From Bin87 sp964502995 (GTDB lineage Bacteria > Chloroflexota > Dehalococcoidia > Lucifugimonadales > UBA3495), in contig CAZCZB010000008.1 of NCBI GenBank assembly GCA_964502995.1, positions 1 through 64,000 of the forward strand: 64,000 nt of DNA, read 5' to 3'. The translations under genes and the position numbers were made by a program. A model generated the notes under the pieces. The model searched no databases and had not been told where the DNA came from. It saw only the letters and a list, made by a program, of their open reading frames with translations. Positions 33,820 to 43,027 of the stretch are shown piece by piece; position 1 is the first letter of the stretch, and the number at the start of each line of letters is the position of its first letter.

Positions 33820-33932
33820 CGCTTCACCTGCGCAATTGGGCGTGTGCCCGAACTGCCGCCATATTACGCGCCTCCAACCCCAGCGGCAACCGCGCTCGGA
33901 CCAATGACATGGCGGTTGGCCCAGTCGGGTAT

Positions 33933-34086
33933 CACGCGTACCCACTTTGTCATTGCGAGTCCGCCTGCGGTCCGCCGGTGGCGGATGGCAATCTCGTTGA
34001 CTGGCGGACGCTCCTCCCTTCGGCGGGATTGCCGCGTCCGCCGCCGGCGGACTCGCAATGACAGTTCAACAAAATGGGTACGCGTG
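33933..34086. repeat. GTCATTGCGAG inverted-repeat element, copy 2 (154 bp)
   Basis: Perfect 12-bp terminal inverted repeats CACGCGTACCCA / TGGGTACGCGTG. Just inside are GTCATTGCGAGTCCGCC and GGCGGACTCGCAATGAC, again inverted. The interior contains micro-palindrome sequence (CCGCCGGTGGCGG, CCGCCGGCGG). Looks like a hairpin-forming MITE-like element. Confidence 0.82.
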
Positions 34087-34250
34087 AGCCCGTCGGGTTT
34101 GTTGCAATTTGCAAACGGGTCAAATCCAATCCTGTATGCCCTGCGCATCCGTGAAAGTGAGCTTCCTGCGCGGCGGGCGCGATGCGACCGGGGCCTGGCC
34201 CGGTTTATACTGTGCTTATCCACGAATTGCGTTGCAGGACGGTGCAGCCA

Positions 34251-36353
34251 ATGACCACGCAGACCCAGGATTTTAACGCGGATCAATCCCCGTCGGAACG
34301 GGCGCGGCGTTTGCGAGACGAGTTGTGGTTCCACAACGACCGCTACTACAACGACGACTCCCCCGTCATCAGCGACGGCCAGTACGACGCGCTCATGCAG
34401 GAGTTGCGCGAACTGGAAGCGGCCCACCCGGAATGTCGAGCGTCCAACTCGCCCACCCAGATGGTGGGCGGCAGCGCATCCGACCGCTTCCCGCAGGTCG
34501 AGCATCCGATTCCCATGTTGAGCCTGGGCAACGCATTCGACCGGGAGGGCCTGGAAGCCTGGCACCGCCGCGTTTCCGACCTGCTGGACGGCCAACCCTT
34601 CCGCATGGTCGCCGAGTTGAAAATCGACGGCCTGGCCGTTCGGTTGGTGTACCAGGACGGCGAGTTTGTCCTGGGCGCCACCCGCGGCAACGGCCAGACC
34701 GGCGAGGACGTCACCCGCAACCTTCGCCAGGTGGCCAGCATCCCCCACACCCTCACCGGCGATTTTCCCGCCGTGCTGGAGGCGCGCGGCGAGGTGTACC
34801 TGCCGCTGGACAGCTTCCGGCGCATGAACGAGGATCGCGCCCGAGAGGGCGAGCCTCTCTACGCCAACCCCCGCAACACCGGCGCCGGCACCATCCGCCA
34901 ACTGGACCCCGAGGTCACCCGCAGTCGCGGAATGCAGATCTGGACCTACAGCCTCAACGACGCCGGCGACGCCGCGATGCCGTCCGGCCACTGGGATGCC
35001 CTCCAGCGCCTCGACGGGTACGGGTTCCGGGTCAACGAATTGAACCGCGTTTTCGACACCGTGGATGAGGTCTGCGATTTCTACGACGAGATGCTCGAAA
35101 AGCGCCACTACTGGAACTACGAGGCCGACGGCGTCGTGGTCAAGGTGGACAGCCTGGCCCAGCAGAACGCCCTCGGATTCGCGGGCCGCGAGCCCCGCTG
35201 GGCCATCGCCTACAAGTTCCCCGCCGAACGCGCCAACACCCGCCTGCTCGACATCGTGATCAACGTCGGACGCACCGGCAGCCTCAATCCCCAGGCAATC
35301 CTGGAGCCCGTAGTGGTGAGCGGCGCGACCGTGCAGCACGCCTCATTGCATAACGAGGAGGACATCCACCGCAAGGATATCCGCATCGGCGACATGGTCG
35401 AGATCGAGCGCGCCGGCGACGTGATCCCCCACGTCATCGCCCCGGTTGAGATGCCCGGCGAGGAACGCGGCCCCGTGTTCCGAATGCCCGAGCGCTGCCC
35501 CGAGTGCGGCACCGCCGTCGTCAAGGTCGAGGGCGACGCCATGCACCGCTGCCCCAACTCCGCCTGTCCGGCCCAGTTCTTCGAGTCGCTCAAGCACTTC
35601 GTCAGCCGCAGCGCCATGGACATGGACGGCCTCGGCGAACAGTGGTGTCGCGTCCTCATCGACCACGGCCTGGTCTCCGACGTTTCTGATCTCTACGGAT
35701 TGACCGAGGAGCAGTTGGTGCAGTTGGACCGCATGGGCGAAAAGCTCGCCACCCGCATCCTCACCAACATCGAGGCCAGCAAGCAGCGGCCGCTGGCCCG
35801 CATCCTGTTCGCCCTGGGCATCCTGCACGTGGGCGCGGAGGTGGCCGAACTGCTGGCCGGACGCTACGCCAGCATCGATGAAATCGCCCAGGCCGAGGTC
35901 GAGCAACTCACCGAAATCGACGGCATCGGCCCCCGCATCGCCGAGAGCATTGTCAGTTACTTCGCCACCGAGCGCAACCGGCAGACCATCGCCGGACTCC
36001 GCGACGCCGGAGTGCAACTGTGGCAGGAATTGGTCGTAGTCGATCCGTCCAGCCTGCCCTGGCAGGGACAGACTTTCGTGATCACCGGCACCCTGTCGTC
36101 CATGACCCGTCGGGAAGCGGAGGGGAAGGTCAAGGAATTGGGCGCGTCCACGTCTTCGTCCGTTAGCCGCAAGACCAACTGGGTGGTGGCCGGAGAGTCC
36201 GCCGGCAGCAAGCTCGCCACGGCGGAACGCCTGGGCGTCCCCGTGCTCGATGAGGATGGTCTGCTGGCCTTGCTGGCCCAACCGGAATCAATCCACGCCG
36301 CCGCCGATACGGACGCCGACCCTCCGGCAGTCGAGTCGCCGACCCTTCTCTGA
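34251..36353 (+). CDS. ligA: NAD-dependent DNA ligase
   Basis: 700 residues, normal for LigA. N-terminal domain Ia with the YYNDDSPVISDGQYDALM motif; adenylation site AELKIDGLAV with the reactive Lys at ~124; TRGNGQTGEDVTRN; OB fold with RTGSLNPQAILEPV; zinc finger CPECGTAVVKVEG and CPNSACPAQ (4 Cys); HhH repeats; and a C-terminal BRCT domain from about 600 (FVITGTLSSMTRREAE). Seals DNA nicks in replication and repair. ATG 34251 chosen; upstream GGAC is a poor site. Confidence 0.95.
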   Translation: MTTQTQDFNADQSPSERARRLRDELWFHNDRYYNDDSPVISDGQYDALMQELRELEAAHPECRASNSPTQMVGGSASDRFPQVEHPIPMLSLGNAFDREGLEAWHRRVSDLLDGQPFRMVAELKIDGLAVRLVYQDGEFVLGATRGNGQTGEDVTRNLRQVASIPHTLTGDFPAVLEARGEVYLPLDSFRRMNEDRAREGEPLYANPRNTGAGTIRQLDPEVTRSRGMQIWTYSLNDAGDAAMPSGHWDALQRLDGYGFRVNELNRVFDTVDEVCDFYDEMLEKRHYWNYEADGVVVKVDSLAQQNALGFAGREPRWAIAYKFPAERANTRLLDIVINVGRTGSLNPQAILEPVVVSGATVQHASLHNEEDIHRKDIRIGDMVEIERAGDVIPHVIAPVEMPGEERGPVFRMPERCPECGTAVVKVEGDAMHRCPNSACPAQFFESLKHFVSRSAMDMDGLGEQWCRVLIDHGLVSDVSDLYGLTEEQLVQLDRMGEKLATRILTNIEASKQRPLARILFALGILHVGAEVAELLAGRYASIDEIAQAEVEQLTEIDGIGPRIAESIVSYFATERNRQTIAGLRDAGVQLWQELVVVDPSSLPWQGQTFVITGTLSSMTRREAEGKVKELGASTSSSVSRKTNWVVAGESAGSKLATAERLGVPVLDEDGLLALLAQPESIHAAADTDADPPAVESPTLL

Positions 36354-36384
36354 TGTCAAATGCCAACGCATATCAAGTTGCAAC

Positions 36385-36412
36385 GTAGGGGCGAATAATT
36401 ATTCGCCCCTAT
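36385..36412. repeat. 28-bp palindrome (GTAGGGGCGAATAA subtype), one end mismatch
   Basis: Identical to 6307-6334 except the last base (T instead of C). Located 32 bases after the ligA stop. Confidence 0.92.
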
Positions 36413-36488
36413 CCGTGCAAAACCGCCGCTGCCGCCCCAATGGATCCCCGCCAAAACGCAAACCATCGCGCGGAACCTGGCCCGGCGC

Positions 36489-36923
36489 CTACCGTATCAA
36501 CCCGTACACTCGCTCGGGTTTCAGCGTTACGATCACCGCGTCCTGCTGCACCATGGCGCGGTCGTATTCCTCCCAGTCCGGATGCTCGTTGTCGCCGCAG
36601 GCCATGAACGCCTCCCGGAGCTTCACGCGCATTGCCTCTGCATCGGTGTTTTGGTAGTCGGCCAGCGTCACGGTGCCTTCCACGACCGCGAACTGCCGCC
36701 AGTCTTCGGCCACCGCCATCACGTTGCAGCGGTTGTTGCGGCGCAGGTTGCGCACCTTGTAGGACGTGCCCCGAACCGTTACGAATATGGGGCCGTCGTC
36801 GCCCTCGAAGGGCGATACGCCGCACACGACGATGCTGGTCTGGGCCGAGCCGTCCCTGCGGAAGGTGTTGATCACCCCACGGTGATTGGTTGCAAAAAAC
36901 TGCTTGACATCGCTGAATTCCAT
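36489..36923 (-). CDS. PPOX-class (pyridoxamine oxidase fold) F420/FMN-dependent protein
   Basis: 144 residues, split-barrel flavin-binding fold. Features: FFATNHRGVINTFRRDGSAQ and FVTVRGTSYKVRNLRRNNRC, typical of the PPOX-class F420-dependent family. GGAGC upstream of ATG 36923. Substrate unknown. Downstream of the DUF2298 gene on the same strand, 51 bases apart. Confidence 0.8.
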   Translation of the reverse strand: MEFSDVKQFFATNHRGVINTFRRDGSAQTSIVVCGVSPFEGDDGPIFVTVRGTSYKVRNLRRNNRCNVMAVAEDWRQFAVVEGTVTLADYQNTDAEAMRVKLREAFMACGDNEHPDWEEYDRAMVQQDAVIVTLKPERVYGLIR

Positions 36924-36974
36924 TTCGCGCTCCTCAGGATGGTCTGTTGTAAAACCGGTCGGTTGTAAGGGTTG

Positions 36975-39464
36975 TCAGTTGTCGCCGCCACTGCCGGACA
37001 CTTCGTAAATCGCCACTCCATCCGACTCGAACTCAGGCGTGAGCCAACCCGCTTCCACCCACTTTACCATTCGCTCGCCCACGTCGTGCCCGTAAGCCGA
37101 CGTTTCCCGGGATCCGACCACCAACCACCGGACGCCGTAGTGCTGCAGCAAGCCGCGAGCCTCCACGGCGTTGTCGGAGGTGTACACGGTTTCCACGTCG
37201 GCGCGGCGTCGGGCCAGTTCGGGGTTGATGTCGTCGCCGCGCCACTGTCGCTCGTGGCCCTCCCACGACAACGGGGTCGCGCGACCGGTGGCCGCCGAAA
37301 AACCGCCGTAGCCGGAATAGTCGTTCCCAACCGCCTCCAGGATCCGACCCGGCCCGGCCGACTCCGCCAACCACATGATCGCCTCGTATTCGCCGGGCTC
37401 CGAACGCCGCAGGAACTCCAGGCCCGACAGCGTATTGTCGCTCCAGCCCTCGCCGTCGGACGTCCATCCGGTCCGCTCCAGGATTGCTCCCGCCGGATAG
37501 TACGTGGACGCCAGCAGCAGGACTGCAACCACCGCAACCCACGTCAGCCGCAGCGTCGATACCAGCATCGGCCACTCCGTGATCCACTGCTGTCTGATCG
37601 GAATTGCCAGCATGTAATACATGCCCACAGCGCCTGCGATGCCCAGCAGCAGCCACGCCTGGTAATAGAACTTGAACACCGTGTTCATCCGGTTGCCGAA
37701 CTGGTCGGAGATGTGGAACAACTCCGCGCCGCCCAGCAGGAAGAATCCGACCGCCGCCAGAGCCAGCGCGAACACCAACCACTGCGTCCGTCCCGTGCCC
37801 CACGACAGAACGACCGCGCAATACGCCGACGCCGCGCCCACCAACAGCAGCGGCAACGCCAGCATCAACCGGCCCACCACCAGCCCATCGGCAAGCGACA
37901 CGTCGTCCGGCGACACGGAAACACGCACCGCCACGCCAATCAGCCACACCGCGAACACTGCCACCGCAATCCCCACGAACACGATCCCCACGCCACGACG
38001 ATCTCCGGAGGGCCACCCTGCGTCCAGCGCGGCCCGTCCCACAAACCCGGCGGCCAGAATGGCAGGCGCGCCGATCACGGCGAAGAAGAGAAACGGTCGG
38101 CTCGATGGCCCCGTGTACGGCAGAATCCCCGAAGTCTGGCTGTCGAACGAAAGATAGAACGGCAGGTACAGGATGACGCCGGCCACCGCCAGCGCGATGG
38201 TTGCCAGGGCCGCCTGACCCATTGGTTGCGCCAGCGCCGCGATTCCCGCGGGTCGGATCGTCTCATCGGCAGGTGGCGGCCCGTGCAGGGTTACCGGCGG
38301 CGGCCGGGATTTCCAGGAGATCCACCGCAGCGCAGCAGCGCCGCCCACGATGAACAGGTACACCGGAAAGTCCCACGCGTTGATGAACGCCAGTCCGCCG
38401 AGAGTCAGGGCCAGTGTTCCGAATTCCCACGGGCGCTGGGTCAGCCAGTTGATGTCCGGCGGATCCGATGCTATGAGGATGGACAGCGCCAGGGACAACG
38501 CCAGCGTCAGGAACGGCAGCGCGGTCACGTGGGCGTGCAGATCGCCCAGCAGAAAGCTGAACATGGGAAACTCGGTGATCGTGTAGTCCAACGACGCGCC
38601 ACTCTCGGCCAGCGTATCGATCACCCGCGTTCCGCGCCACCACCACCAGAACCCGTCGGGCAGCCACCCGCTGCCGCCGGCGGGAGGTTCCAACCCTTTT
38701 ATTCCGATCCAGTTCCAGACTCCCTCGCCGCCGAAACCGCGCACGTATGCGAATTCCAGCGCCCCCGACAGGTTGGACAGCAGCGCGATGGCCAGCGCCG
38801 CGCCGACGCCCACCACCAGCGCGGGCGTTACCCGCGAACCGCCCAGCCGCAGCAGCCCGTAGATCAACCCCAGGACTCCTGCGCCCAACATGGCGGGCAG
38901 GGTCGCCACCGCCAAGTTGTATGCCACCGGCGACGGAACGCCGGTCAGCGTTTTCAGCATTGCGGCGACGTGATGGCCGCCGTAGTAGTAGGCGATGGCG
39001 TGGCCCGAAAACCATGGGTCTTCGGGTGGAAACTCGGTAGCGTTGGCGACGGCGTTGAAAATCCCGAAGTCCATCGGCTTTTCGGTGTGGTTGATGGCGG
39101 GAACTTCGCTGATTACCAGCGCCCAGAAGGCGAACAGCGCCAGGAAAAGCGCCTCCGTGGTTGCCACCACCGTCCAGCGACGGCGCAAGAAATCGCCCAG
39201 TTCCGCCCGCCTGCGCCACGCCAGGCTTCCCGAAACCGCGGCCATCAGGATCAGCGCCGCGCCAATGCCCGCCTGCGAGTTCGGGATCACCCCCAGCGTC
39301 CCGCCGACCCAGGTAATCCACCCCAGCAGAAGTATGCCGAGGGCCCGCGATACCGCCCATCCGCGATCCGCGAGCCGGCCCAGTCCGGTGACGCTCGATG
39401 CGATCGGGAACCCGACGAGGGACATCGCCCAGAGGGCGATCAGCCAGGCGAGAATGTCCGGCAC
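36975..39464 (-). CDS. DUF2298 (Chlor_Arch_YYY) membrane protein
   Basis: 829 residues, more than ten hydrophobic segments. The family block FSGHAIAYYYGGHHVAAMLK contains the YYY triplet that names this family; EFPMFSFLLGDLHAHVTALP is another conserved region with an Asp/His-rich loop. Family members are found mainly in Chloroflexota and archaea and resemble glycosyltransferase-like membrane proteins; the activity is unproven. The C-terminal ~250 residues are largely soluble (ESAGPGRILEAVGNDYSGYG). Start is GTG 39464, 22 bases after ftsY, no clear ribosome site. Confidence 0.85.
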   Translation of the reverse strand: MPDILAWLIALWAMSLVGFPIASSVTGLGRLADRGWAVSRALGILLLGWITWVGGTLGVIPNSQAGIGAALILMAAVSGSLAWRRRAELGDFLRRRWTVVATTEALFLALFAFWALVISEVPAINHTEKPMDFGIFNAVANATEFPPEDPWFSGHAIAYYYGGHHVAAMLKTLTGVPSPVAYNLAVATLPAMLGAGVLGLIYGLLRLGGSRVTPALVVGVGAALAIALLSNLSGALEFAYVRGFGGEGVWNWIGIKGLEPPAGGSGWLPDGFWWWWRGTRVIDTLAESGASLDYTITEFPMFSFLLGDLHAHVTALPFLTLALSLALSILIASDPPDINWLTQRPWEFGTLALTLGGLAFINAWDFPVYLFIVGGAAALRWISWKSRPPPVTLHGPPPADETIRPAGIAALAQPMGQAALATIALAVAGVILYLPFYLSFDSQTSGILPYTGPSSRPFLFFAVIGAPAILAAGFVGRAALDAGWPSGDRRGVGIVFVGIAVAVFAVWLIGVAVRVSVSPDDVSLADGLVVGRLMLALPLLLVGAASAYCAVVLSWGTGRTQWLVFALALAAVGFFLLGGAELFHISDQFGNRMNTVFKFYYQAWLLLGIAGAVGMYYMLAIPIRQQWITEWPMLVSTLRLTWVAVVAVLLLASTYYPAGAILERTGWTSDGEGWSDNTLSGLEFLRRSEPGEYEAIMWLAESAGPGRILEAVGNDYSGYGGFSAATGRATPLSWEGHERQWRGDDINPELARRRADVETVYTSDNAVEARGLLQHYGVRWLVVGSRETSAYGHDVGERMVKWVEAGWLTPEFESDGVAIYEVSGSGGDN

Positions 39465-39486
39465 GGCAAGTCGTTAGCGGCGGCGG

Positions 39487-40446
39487 TCAGCCGGTGGGAG
39501 CCAGCATGGCGTCCACGAAATCCTGCGGGTCAAAGGGCGCGATGTCGTCCAGACCCTCTCCGGTGCCGATGAACAGGATCGGAACCCCCAGTTCGCGGCG
39601 GATGGAAAGGACGATGCCGCCCCGCGCCGTGCCGTCCAGTTTTGCCAGGAATATGCCGGTGCAGCCCACCGCGTCGGTGAATGCCCGCGCCTGCGTCAAC
39701 CCGTTGTGGCCCGTGGTGGCGTCCAGCGTGAGGATGACCTGGTGCGGCGCGGCGTCGTCCAAACCGTTGATGACCCGGCGCACCTTGCGCAGTTCGTCCA
39801 TCAGGTTGTTGCGGGTGTGCAGCCGTCCGGCGGTATCGACGATCAGGATGTCCGCGCCGCGGGCCCGCGCGGCTTGCCAGGCGTCAAAGGCCACGGCGCC
39901 TGGATCCGCGCCATGCTGGTGGCTGATGACATCCACGCCGACGCGTGAGCCCAGGATCTCCAGTTGTTCCTCGGCGGCGGCGCGGAACGTGTCGGCCGCC
40001 CCCAGCACCACCTTCTTGCCCGACGTGGTGAAGTGGTGGGCAAGCTTCGCGATGCTGGTGGTCTTGCCGACCCCGTTGACGCCGCACATCAGAATCACAT
40101 AGGGATGGGCGATGCTGTCGTCGTCGGCCCAGGCGTCCGCGTCCGAATCCGCGGAAAGCTCGGCGGACAGCAGTTCCTTGAGCCGCGAGAACGCCTGCTC
40201 GCCATCACCGATGCGGCCGGCTCGAACGTCGGCGCGCAGGTCGTCCAGCACGTTCATGGTCGTCTCGACGCTCACGTCGGCGGAAATGAGGATCTCTTCC
40301 AGTTCATCCCACGTCGAGTCGTCCAGCTGCGCCGAGGAAAAAAGGCTGCGGATGCGGCCGAACCAGCCCTCCCGGCTGCGCTTGACGCCGGCGTCGGTCT
40401 GCTCCCGGTTCACCCGTTCGCGGTTGCGTTTGAATATGGAAAACAT
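39487..40446 (-). CDS. ftsY: Signal recognition particle receptor FtsY
   Basis: 319 residues, NG domain. N domain from ~25 (WDELEEILISADVSVETTMN); G motifs GVNGVGKTTSIAKLAH (P-loop), GAADTFRAAAEEQLE, VDTAGRLHTRNNLMDEL and LAKLDGTARGGIVLSI. The acidic A domain is almost absent, as in many non-proteobacterial FtsY proteins. Docks SRP-ribosome complexes at the membrane. In a run rnc-ftsY-DUF2298, a common rnc-ftsY association. Confidence 0.95.
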   Translation of the reverse strand: MFSIFKRNRERVNREQTDAGVKRSREGWFGRIRSLFSSAQLDDSTWDELEEILISADVSVETTMNVLDDLRADVRAGRIGDGEQAFSRLKELLSAELSADSDADAWADDDSIAHPYVILMCGVNGVGKTTSIAKLAHHFTTSGKKVVLGAADTFRAAAEEQLEILGSRVGVDVISHQHGADPGAVAFDAWQAARARGADILIVDTAGRLHTRNNLMDELRKVRRVINGLDDAAPHQVILTLDATTGHNGLTQARAFTDAVGCTGIFLAKLDGTARGGIVLSIRRELGVPILFIGTGEGLDDIAPFDPQDFVDAMLAPTG

Positions 40447-40516
40447 GGCGGGCAGAGGTTATCAGCGTAACTCCGGGGGCGCAAGTTCGGCCGGGCGCGC
40501 GCTCGTCCGACCGGGT

Positions 40517-41245
40517 TCAGGAAGCGCGGGAGTCGGACTCCCGCAACGTTACCAGCGCAGCGCGGGCGGCCTCGGTTTCGGCGGCGTTTTTGCTGCGTCC
40601 GGCGCCGGCGCCGATGGCCAGCCCGTTGGCCTCCACCTCGACGGTGAACATTGGGTCGTGAGCCGGCCCGGTGGATTCGACGACCCGATACACCGGGGTG
40701 GGTTGGCCTTGGCCTTGCAGCAGTTCCTGCAGGTCGGCCTTGGGGTTGTCAGGACGCCAGTCGGCACGGCAGGCATCCTCGATTTCGGCGGACATGGCGC
40801 GCAGGACGAACCGCCTCGCGGCGTCGTAACCCGAATCCAGGTACACTGCCGCAATCAGCGATTCCATCACGTCCCCGAGGACCGATTCGCCGTGGCGTCC
40901 GCCCGTGGACTCGAACCCGCGGCTCAGCAGTACGTATGGGGCGACGCCCAGTCGCTCGGCCACGGCGGCCAGGGCGCGTTGACTCAGCAATGCTGTCCAG
41001 CGACGCGTGAGGCCGCCTTCATCGCAGTCCGGCAGCCGGTGGTACAACTCCTCGCTGACGATGAGGCGCACGACCACGTCGCCGAGAAACTCCAGCCGCT
41101 CGTAGGAGTCGGTGGCGTCCCCCCCGATGTCGTTGACATACGAGCGGTGTGTGAGGGCAAGATTAAGCAAGCCCCGGTCCCGAAAGTCCAGGCCCAGGGC
41201 TTGTGCGAGTTCATCGGCGGGTCGGTGGCCGCCGGACAGACTCAT
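40517..41245 (-). CDS. rnc: Ribonuclease III
   Basis: 242 residues from ATG 41245 (in-frame ATG 41284 adds 13 residues and overlaps the upstream gene by 20 bases; neither has a good Shine-Dalgarno). The RNase III signature ERLEFLGDVVVRLIVSEEL is present with the catalytic Glu/Asp, DVMESLIAAVYLDSGY supplies the second acidic pair, and a C-terminal dsRNA-binding domain spans PKADLQELLQGQGQ to the end. Cleaves double-stranded RNA in rRNA processing. Confidence 0.93.
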   Translation of the reverse strand: MSLSGGHRPADELAQALGLDFRDRGLLNLALTHRSYVNDIGGDATDSYERLEFLGDVVVRLIVSEELYHRLPDCDEGGLTRRWTALLSQRALAAVAERLGVAPYVLLSRGFESTGGRHGESVLGDVMESLIAAVYLDSGYDAARRFVLRAMSAEIEDACRADWRPDNPKADLQELLQGQGQPTPVYRVVESTGPAHDPMFTVEVEANGLAIGAGAGRSKNAAETEAARAALVTLRESDSRAS

Positions 41246-41264
41246 GGTATTCGGGAGAGGATGG

Positions 41265-41897
41265 TTAGCTCCGGACTCCCTCATACGGCCACGGCGGGGA
41301 CGGGCGCTTGACCTCGCCCACGTGCCGGTGGTCGGCCATCATCTCGACCAGGTTGTCGTAGATGGGGCCGGCTTCGTCGTCGGTCGGGATGAACATCTTG
41401 ACGAAGGCGGCGTTGTTGTTCGGGAACACGTAGAGGGGTACGCCGAACGCGCCGTGAACTTCGACGGCCTCGGTGTGGCTCTCGCCGATCTCGCGCAGCA
41501 CGTCGGGGTCGGCCAGGTCCTCGGCGAAGCGGCCCATGTCCACTCCGGAAGCCTCGGCAACCGCGTTGATGGCGTCGGCGTCGGTGAGGTCGATGCGATC
41601 CTCGTGGCGGGCCCTCAGCAGGTTGATGAAGAACCGGTCGAAGATTTCCTGACCCTGACGCTCGGCGGCGATGCCCGCGCGGAGTTCCAGCAGGGTGTTG
41701 TCGGAGTCGTCCTGTTCCCAGAACTTGAACCCGTCGTCGTTGTTGTTGTCGTGATTCACCTGGACCAGCGAGAACGGCTTGAGTTCCACGTTGATTTCGT
41801 GGTCAGTGTTCTCACGTACTTTCGCCCACCACATGGCAGCGTTGTACACGAAGGGTCAACGGAAATCGTAATAAACCTTGAAATCGTTGTCGGCCAT
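41265..41897 (-). CDS. DsbA-like thioredoxin-fold protein with in-frame UGA at the active-site Cys (possible selenoprotein)
   Basis: 210 codons from ATG 41897 to the stop at 41265, with a TGA at 41856-41858 (codon 14). N-terminus: MADNDFKVYYDFR-[UGA]-PFVYNAAMWWAKVR. In DsbA/FrnE-type proteins the first beta strand is followed by Cys-Pro-X-Cys; here the UGA occupies that Cys, directly before the conserved Pro, and reading continues with a normal DsbA helical insertion and cis-Pro loop (HGAFGVPLYVFPNNNAAF). GGAGGTG lies before ATG 41897, and the codons before the UGA are in the frame of the rest. UGA may be read as selenocysteine; the alternative is a nonsense mutation or base error. The resolving Cys is Val. 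Confidence 0.72.
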
Positions 41898-42366
41898 TGA
41901 GGCACCTCCACGGGTTGGAACGCGACGGAAATCCATCGCCTGTGCGATTTGGCAGGATTGTAGCACAGCCGGCAAACAGCGTCATCGCAAACGGCGGCGT
42001 GTAACTGTTCAGAGTTCAGGGGTTTGTCATTGCGAGTCTACCGCTGGCGGACGCGGCAATCTCGCTCCTATAGCAGCGTCCGTTGCCCTGATGAGATTGC
42101 CGCGCTGCGCTCGCAATGACAATTTTCCCGTGACTCTGAACAGTTGCCGCGGCGTTTGTCCAACCGGCCGACCTGCCGGGCTGCGAGTGCCGCGGCGAGC
42201 GGTACGCGGATTTCATCGCAAAGGCGCGGAGACGCAGAGGAGATCGCTTACGCGCAGGCTCGCTTGATCCTCAGCGGCCGGAAGCGCGTTGCGGCGGCGC
42301 GCCGGAGCGGATAAAGTCAGGATGACACAGACCATTGAATTACGCGCAAGCGCAGGGAGATCAGCC
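41898..42366. other. Repeat-bearing spacer
   Basis: No gene seen. Holds the inverted-repeat element at 42002-42145 and, near 42213-42240, a segment CGCAAAGGCGCGGAGACGCA of a type common as dispersed repeats in environmental genomes. Confidence 0.55.
42002..42145. repeat. GTCATTGCGAG inverted-repeat element, copy 3 (144 bp)
   Basis: Terminal inverted repeats of 11 bp (AACTGTTCAGA/TCTGAACAGTT), subterminal GTCATTGCGAG and CTCGCAATGAC. Same ends as copy 1. Confidence 0.82.
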
Positions 42367-42969
42367 ATGACGCAACCCACCCGTTTGAGGAGCGGCAACG
42401 TCACGCCGCCGGAAACCCCGACCACCGTTTACCAGGCCATCCACGGGCGGCGGATGAATAACGAATTCACCGACCAATCACCCAGCCACGAATCATTGGA
42501 GAGAATGCTGGACGCGGCGGTGTGGGCGCCCAACCACCGTCTCACCAATCCGTGGCGGTTCGTGGTCCTGGAACGGGGCGGCGAGAAACGGGCTGAGGTA
42601 GCCCAACTGGCCTATGACCACATGTACCAGCGCAACCAGAATGACGAATTCGCGTCCGGCAGCCGTCAGCGCGTTCTCGACGCCCCGGGGCTGATCTACG
42701 TGTTCAGCTTGCCAGGCGACACCGAAGAACTGACGCAGGAAAACTACGCGGCCACCTGCTGCGCCGTGCAGAACCTTTTGCTCGCCGGCGTCGCCGAAGG
42801 TCTGGCCGGCGACTGGAGCACCGGCAACACGACGCGCCATCCCGCGCTGGCGGAGGCCATGGGCGGCGATGCTGACTGGATGATGGTGGGCGCGCTGTTC
42901 ATCGGATACCCGTCGCGTCCCTCGGCGTCGGTCCGAGCGCCGGCGGCCGAGGTTACGGCGTGGCTGTGA
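42367..42969 (+). CDS. Nitroreductase family protein
   Basis: 200 residues, FMN-binding nitroreductase fold. YQAIHGRRMNNEFTDQSPSH gives the N-terminal RRS-like motif (here RRM), AAVWAPNHRLTNPWRFVVLE the FMN-contact segment, and AVQNLLLAGVAEGLAGDWST the central helix. Reduces nitro or quinone-like substrates with NAD(P)H; natural substrate unknown. ATG 42367 with AGGGAG upstream. Confidence 0.87.
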   Translation: MTQPTRLRSGNVTPPETPTTVYQAIHGRRMNNEFTDQSPSHESLERMLDAAVWAPNHRLTNPWRFVVLERGGEKRAEVAQLAYDHMYQRNQNDEFASGSRQRVLDAPGLIYVFSLPGDTEELTQENYAATCCAVQNLLLAGVAEGLAGDWSTGNTTRHPALAEAMGGDADWMMVGALFIGYPSRPSASVRAPAAEVTAWL

Positions 42970-43027
42970 GGACTCCGGGGTTCATGCGCTATACTGTCGG
43001 GCACATTTTATCTAGGAGTCTGGGGCC

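Noticed and set aside
36972..39572. Very long plus-strand open frame (866 codons) antisense to DUF2298
   Set aside because: It mirrors a strongly conserved membrane protein on the other strand; its composition (Arg/Gln/His-rich) is typical of antisense frames in GC-rich DNA, and it has no recognisable domain.
41265..41849. DsbA-like protein starting after the UGA at GTG 41849
   Set aside because: It would lose the first beta strand and active site and has no Shine-Dalgarno; the upstream ATG 41897 has both. Kept only as the fallback if UGA is a true stop.
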